A DNA stretch of 64,000 nucleotides from Vulcaniibacterium tengchongense (GTDB taxonomy: Bacteria > Pseudomonadota > Gammaproteobacteria > Xanthomonadales > Xanthomonadaceae). Shown here in pieces: positions 60,741 through 64,000 of this stretch. The DNA is taken from assembly GCF_003814555.1 (NCBI RefSeq), contig NZ_RKQN01000001.1, forward strand, positions 970,566-1,034,565, read 5' to 3'. Made by a program: the position numbers and the translations under genes. Numbering within the stretch: position 1 is the stretch's first letter; the number at the start of each line of letters is the position of its first letter. The notes under the pieces were generated by a model. It was not told the DNA's origin and made no database searches. It was given only the letters and a program-made list of their open reading frames with translations.

Positions 60741-63700
60741 TCACTCCGCCTGCAGCGCCGTCACCGCGGCGGCCGGCACGGCCTCGCCCCGGCCGCGGGC
60801 GCGGCGGACGATGCGCTTCATGCCGTTGCTGAGGTCGTCGAGGATCGCGTAGATCGTCGGCAGGAACAGCAGGCTGACCACGGTCGAGAACGCCAGCCCG
60901 CCGGCGATCGCCCGCGCCATCGGGAAGTAAGGCGGGCCGTCGCCGCCGATCTGGGTGGTGCTGAGCGCGATCGGCACCATCGCCAGGATCGCCGTGCCCA
61001 TCGTCATCAGGATCGGGCGCAGGCGCTCGCGGCTGCCCTCGACCAGGGCGTCGGTGCGCGACATCCCGCGCCGGCGCAGGTTGTTGATGTGCTCGATCAT
61101 CACGATGCCGTTGTTCACCACCACGCCCATCAGCACCAGGATGCCGATGAAGGCCATGATGTTGAACTCGGTGCCGGTGAGCCAGAACAGCCAGAACACG
61201 CCGAACACCGAGAACAGCACGCCGGACATGATCGCCGAGGGGAACAGCAGCGATTCGAACACCGCCGCCATCACCACGTAGATCATGACCAGGGCGATCA
61301 GCAGGTTGAACATCATCTGCTTGTTCGCCTCGGCCTCGTCCTCGAAGCCGCCGCCCTCGAAGGTGTAGCCGTAGCCGGCCGGGAACGACACGCCCTTGAG
61401 CACCTCCTCCATCGCCTTGCGCGCTTCCGACATGGTGGCCTTGCCGTTGAGGTTGGCCTGGATGGTCAGCGCGGTCTGGCGGTTGGCGCGGCGGACCTCG
61501 GTCGCGGCCGGGCGCACGTCGACGTCGACCATGCTCAGCAGCGGCACGGTGCGGCCGTCCGGCGCGCGCACGGTGAAGGTGGCGATGTCCTCCACGGCGT
61601 ACCTCTCGGCGCCGGAGAAGCGCACCCACACCGGAACCTCGGTGTCGCCGCGGCGGAACTCGCGCAGCGGCGCGCCGCGCAGGGCCAGGCCCACGAACTC
61701 GGACACCTGCTGGGCGCTGAAGCCGAACGAGGCCGCGCGCTCGCGGTCGACCCGCACCGACAACTCGCTGTTCTGGTCGCCGGCGTCGATGCGCACGTCG
61801 CGCAGCTCCTTGCGCCGCGCCAGCATCGGCACGATGTCGCGGCCGATCTCGGTCAGCATCTCGGACGAGTCGCCCACCAGCTGCACCTGCACGCTCTGCC
61901 CCGGCGGCCCGCCGCCGCCCGGCCCGCCCTGGTTGCCGACGCCGATGGTCGCGCGCGCGGACTTGGGCAGCTCCTTGCTGATCGCGTCGACCAGCGGCTT
62001 GGGGTCCTTCACCGAATCCTCGAAGGTGATCCGCGTGCCGGCGCCTCCGACTTCGCTGTACCAGGAATAGATCTGGGCGAGGCGGAAGCGCTTGCGATTG
62101 GCGTCGAGGAAGCGTTCCACCCGCAGCACCTCGTCCGACATCTGTTCCTTGGTGTAGCTGCCCTTCCACTGGTAGAACAGGTTGACCTCCTTGCCTTCCT
62201 GCCCGCCGAACATGTTCTTCTTGGTCAGCACCATCGGCGCCAGGCTGACCGCGACGATCAGGGCGATGCCGAGCACGCTCCAGCCGCGGTGGTCGAGGGT
62301 CCAGCGCAGCAGGCCGGCGTAGCGCTTCTGCATGCGCGGGATGAGGCCGTGCGCGGCGTTCACCGCCGGCGGCGTCTTCAGCCGCGCGGAGATCATCGGG
62401 ATCAGGCTGATGGCGACCAGCCACGATGCCAGCAGCGACACCGAGATGGTGATCGCGATCTGGGCCAGGTAGATGCTGAGGAAGTTGCGCTCGCCGAACA
62501 GGTTCGGCACGAACACGATGCAGTGGCACAGCGTGCCGGCCGAAAGCGCGATGGCGACGTGCTTGGTGCCGAGGATCGAGGCCAGGCGCGGCTGGTCCGG
62601 CATCTTCTCGCGCTCCTGGTAGATGCTCTCCACCACCACCACCGCGTTGTCGACCAGCATGCCCACCGCGAGCAGCAGGCCCATCATCGACAGGATGTTG
62701 AGCGTGACCCCGGCGAAGTGCATGAAGCCGAGGGTCATCACGAAGCAGATCGGGATCGCCAGCGTCACCATCAGCGTCGACGGCCAATGGCGCAGGAAGA
62801 AGAACAGCACCACGATCGACAGCACCAGGCCGATGGCGCCGGCCTCGGCCAGCTCCAGCAGCGAGGAGGTGACGTTCTCGCCCTGGTCCTCGATGATCTT
62901 GACCTGGATGCCGCGCAGCGCCGGCGCCCGGCGGATCTCCTCGACCTCGGCCAGCGCGGCGCGCGACACCTCGACCAGGTTGGCGTTGCGCTCCTTGTAC
63001 ACGTCGATGCCGACCGCGGGGCGCCCGTCCAGGCGCCGGCCGTAGTCCATGCGCGCCGGCTTGAGCCGGATCTCGGCGATGTCGCCCAGGCGCACGCCGC
63101 TGTTGTTCAGCACCAGGTCGCGCAGTTGCTGCAGGTCGGTGAGTTCGCCGACCGGCTGCACCCGCAGGCGCCGGCCGCCGTCGTCGATCTGCCCGGCCGA
63201 GATCGAGAAGTTGACGGCCTTCAGGCGCTCGGTCAGGTCGTTGAGGACGATGCCGTGCGCGGTCAGCCGGTCCGGCAGGATCGCGATCTCCACCTCGTTC
63301 GGCGGCGCGCCGGACACCTCGACCCGGGCGACGCCGGGGATGCGCTCCAGCCGGCGCTTGAACTCGCGGTCGATCAGGTCGTACTCGCGGGTGAGGTCCA
63401 TCTCGCCGGCCAGGCGCACCCGCAGCACGGGTTCGTCGGTGGTGGAGAACTTGAAGACGTTGTAGCGCTGCAGGTCGTCCGGCAGGTCGTCGCGGATCGC
63501 GTCGATGCGTTCGCGTGCCTCGGAGGCGGCGATCGCCACGTCGCGGTCCCAGTCCGAGAACTGGATGAAGATGTTGGCGCCGTCGGCGCGGGCGCTGGCG
63601 TCCATGCGCTTGATGCCCGACATGGTCGACAGCGCCTCCTCCACCGGGCGCAGCACGGTGCGCTCGACCTCCTCGGGCGTGGAGCCGGTGTACGGCATCT

Positions 63701-63842
63701 GCACGAAGATGAAGGGCGGCGAGACCTCCGGGAACGCCTCCAGCGGCAACCGGATCGCCGCGATCAGCCCGATCACGAACAGCGATACGAACAGCATGAT
63801 CGTGGTGACCGGGCGCTTGATGCTCAGTTCGGCGACGGTCAT
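60741..63842 (-). CDS. RND efflux transporter permease
   Basis: A 1033-residue inner-membrane pump subunit of the HAE1 (AcrB/MdtB/C-like) group, driving export of drugs or other molecules with the proton gradient. It starts AELSIKRPVTTIMLFVSLFV, and has the porter block MPYTGSTPEEVERTVLRPVE. The TM4 proton site reads GMLVDNAVVVVES, where the second aspartate of the common VDDA is asparagine. The TM10-11 lysine region IGILVLMGVVVNNGIVMIEH follows. Two large periplasmic loops are complete. It is preceded by another RND-type permease that leaves the window. Confidence 0.94.
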   Translation of the reverse strand: MTVAELSIKRPVTTIMLFVSLFVIGLIAAIRLPLEAFPEVSPPFIFVQMPYTGSTPEEVERTVLRPVEEALSTMSGIKRMDASARADGANIFIQFSDWDRDVAIAASEARERIDAIRDDLPDDLQRYNVFKFSTTDEPVLRVRLAGEMDLTREYDLIDREFKRRLERIPGVARVEVSGAPPNEVEIAILPDRLTAHGIVLNDLTERLKAVNFSISAGQIDDGGRRLRVQPVGELTDLQQLRDLVLNNSGVRLGDIAEIRLKPARMDYGRRLDGRPAVGIDVYKERNANLVEVSRAALAEVEEIRRAPALRGIQVKIIEDQGENVTSSLLELAEAGAIGLVLSIVVLFFFLRHWPSTLMVTLAIPICFVMTLGFMHFAGVTLNILSMMGLLLAVGMLVDNAVVVVESIYQEREKMPDQPRLASILGTKHVAIALSAGTLCHCIVFVPNLFGERNFLSIYLAQIAITISVSLLASWLVAISLIPMISARLKTPPAVNAAHGLIPRMQKRYAGLLRWTLDHRGWSVLGIALIVAVSLAPMVLTKKNMFGGQEGKEVNLFYQWKGSYTKEQMSDEVLRVERFLDANRKRFRLAQIYSWYSEVGGAGTRITFEDSVKDPKPLVDAISKELPKSARATIGVGNQGGPGGGGPPGQSVQVQLVGDSSEMLTEIGRDIVPMLARRKELRDVRIDAGDQNSELSVRVDRERAASFGFSAQQVSEFVGLALRGAPLREFRRGDTEVPVWVRFSGAERYAVEDIATFTVRAPDGRTVPLLSMVDVDVRPAATEVRRANRQTALTIQANLNGKATMSEARKAMEEVLKGVSFPAGYGYTFEGGGFEDEAEANKQMMFNLLIALVMIYVVMAAVFESLLFPSAIMSGVLFSVFGVFWLFWLTGTEFNIMAFIGILVLMGVVVNNGIVMIEHINNLRRRGMSRTDALVEGSRERLRPILMTMGTAILAMVPIALSTTQIGGDGPPYFPMARAIAGGLAFSTVVSLLFLPTIYAILDDLSNGMKRIVRRARGRGEAVPAAAVTALQAE

Positions 63843-63852
63843 GCGCGCGTCC

Positions 63853-64000
63853 TCACGCCTGCTCCGGGCGGGCGCCCGGCCCGGCCAGCGGCTGCTGCTC
63901 GCCCTCGATCAGCGCCTCCACCGCCGCGTGCTCCCGGCGGGCGCGGCGTCCGCGTTCGCGGTAGTACTCGTCGGCGCGGCGGTCGAGCAGGTCGTAGACC
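63853..64000 (-). CDS. RND efflux transporter permease, C-terminal end only
   Basis: The last 48 residues of a protein that continues past the right edge. They read VYDLLDRRADEYYRERGRR followed by a charged tail ending PLAGPGARPEQA. VYDLLDRR after a membrane helix is the usual end of HAE1 permeases. The stop is 10 bp ahead of the start codon of the second permease, so the two form a tandem pair, as in MdtB-MdtC. Too little is visible for more than a class assignment. Confidence 0.65.
   Translation of the reverse strand, partial: VYDLLDRRADEYYRERGRRARREHAAVEALIEGEQQPLAGPGARPEQA

Overview
The window is chromosomal DNA of about 70% G+C from a gammaproteobacterium, most likely a member of the Lysobacteraceae/Xanthomonadaceae (Lysobacter-, Luteimonas- or Xanthomonas-like). 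The main reasons are the copLAB copper operon of the Xanthomonas type, a PsrA-type regulator leading into a reversed-order beta-oxidation fusion gene, and the gammaproteobacterial order ndk-rlmN-pilF-rodZ-yfgM-bamB-der. No insertion sequence, phage gene, CRISPR array or rRNA operon was seen. Coding density is high, and most genes are housekeeping or stress genes.

Layout. 0-6 kb: a winged-helix membrane regulator cut by the left edge, a universal stress protein, an overlapping DUF190-FluC fluoride pair, and a divergent MerR regulator with a P1B copper ATPase. 6-13 kb: an isolated secreted protein, tRNA-Glu and tRNA-Ala, a DUF1249 protein, the divergent ppsR/ppsA pair (PEP synthase and its regulatory kinase), MscS, and oligoribonuclease. 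13-18 kb: DUF2721, tadA, and copLAB. 18-23.5 kb: a small redox/electrophile region with a NemR-like repressor, an enone-type oxidoreductase and a DJ-1 protein sharing an operator. It is followed by a LysR/GST divergent pair and a scar where a LysR gene and an MFS gene have both lost their 5' halves.

23.5-39 kb: guaA and guaB, folD, DUF1244 and a hydrolase, mobA-moeA-moeB (molybdenum cofactor), then the ndk-to-der housekeeping block (all minus strand). 39-46 kb: PsrA-like repressor with its palindrome, the hydroxyacyl-CoA dehydrogenase/enoyl-CoA hydratase fusion and thiolase, then csaA with an FAD oxidoreductase. 46-54 kb: cmk-rpsA-ihfB-lapA-lapB running straight into a WecA/WbpL-type transferase, a WbpM-type dehydratase and galU. 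These are the flanks that surround O-antigen clusters in Pseudomonas, here with nothing between them. 54-64 kb: type-B L36, a small secreted protein, the agmatine-to-putrescine pair aguA-aguB, a TetR regulator with a hydrolase under a shared 17-bp operator, a TraB-family membrane protein, and the end of a tandem RND efflux locus that leaves the window.

The most informative non-routine signals are regulatory and structural. Two separate TetR modules have matching operators at both promoters, a palindrome lies at the PsrA-like gene, and one deletion scar joins two gene remnants. Two families of palindromic intergenic repeat are present, and the O-antigen locus looks collapsed. I did not find a clearly new defence, mobile or biosynthetic system in this window.
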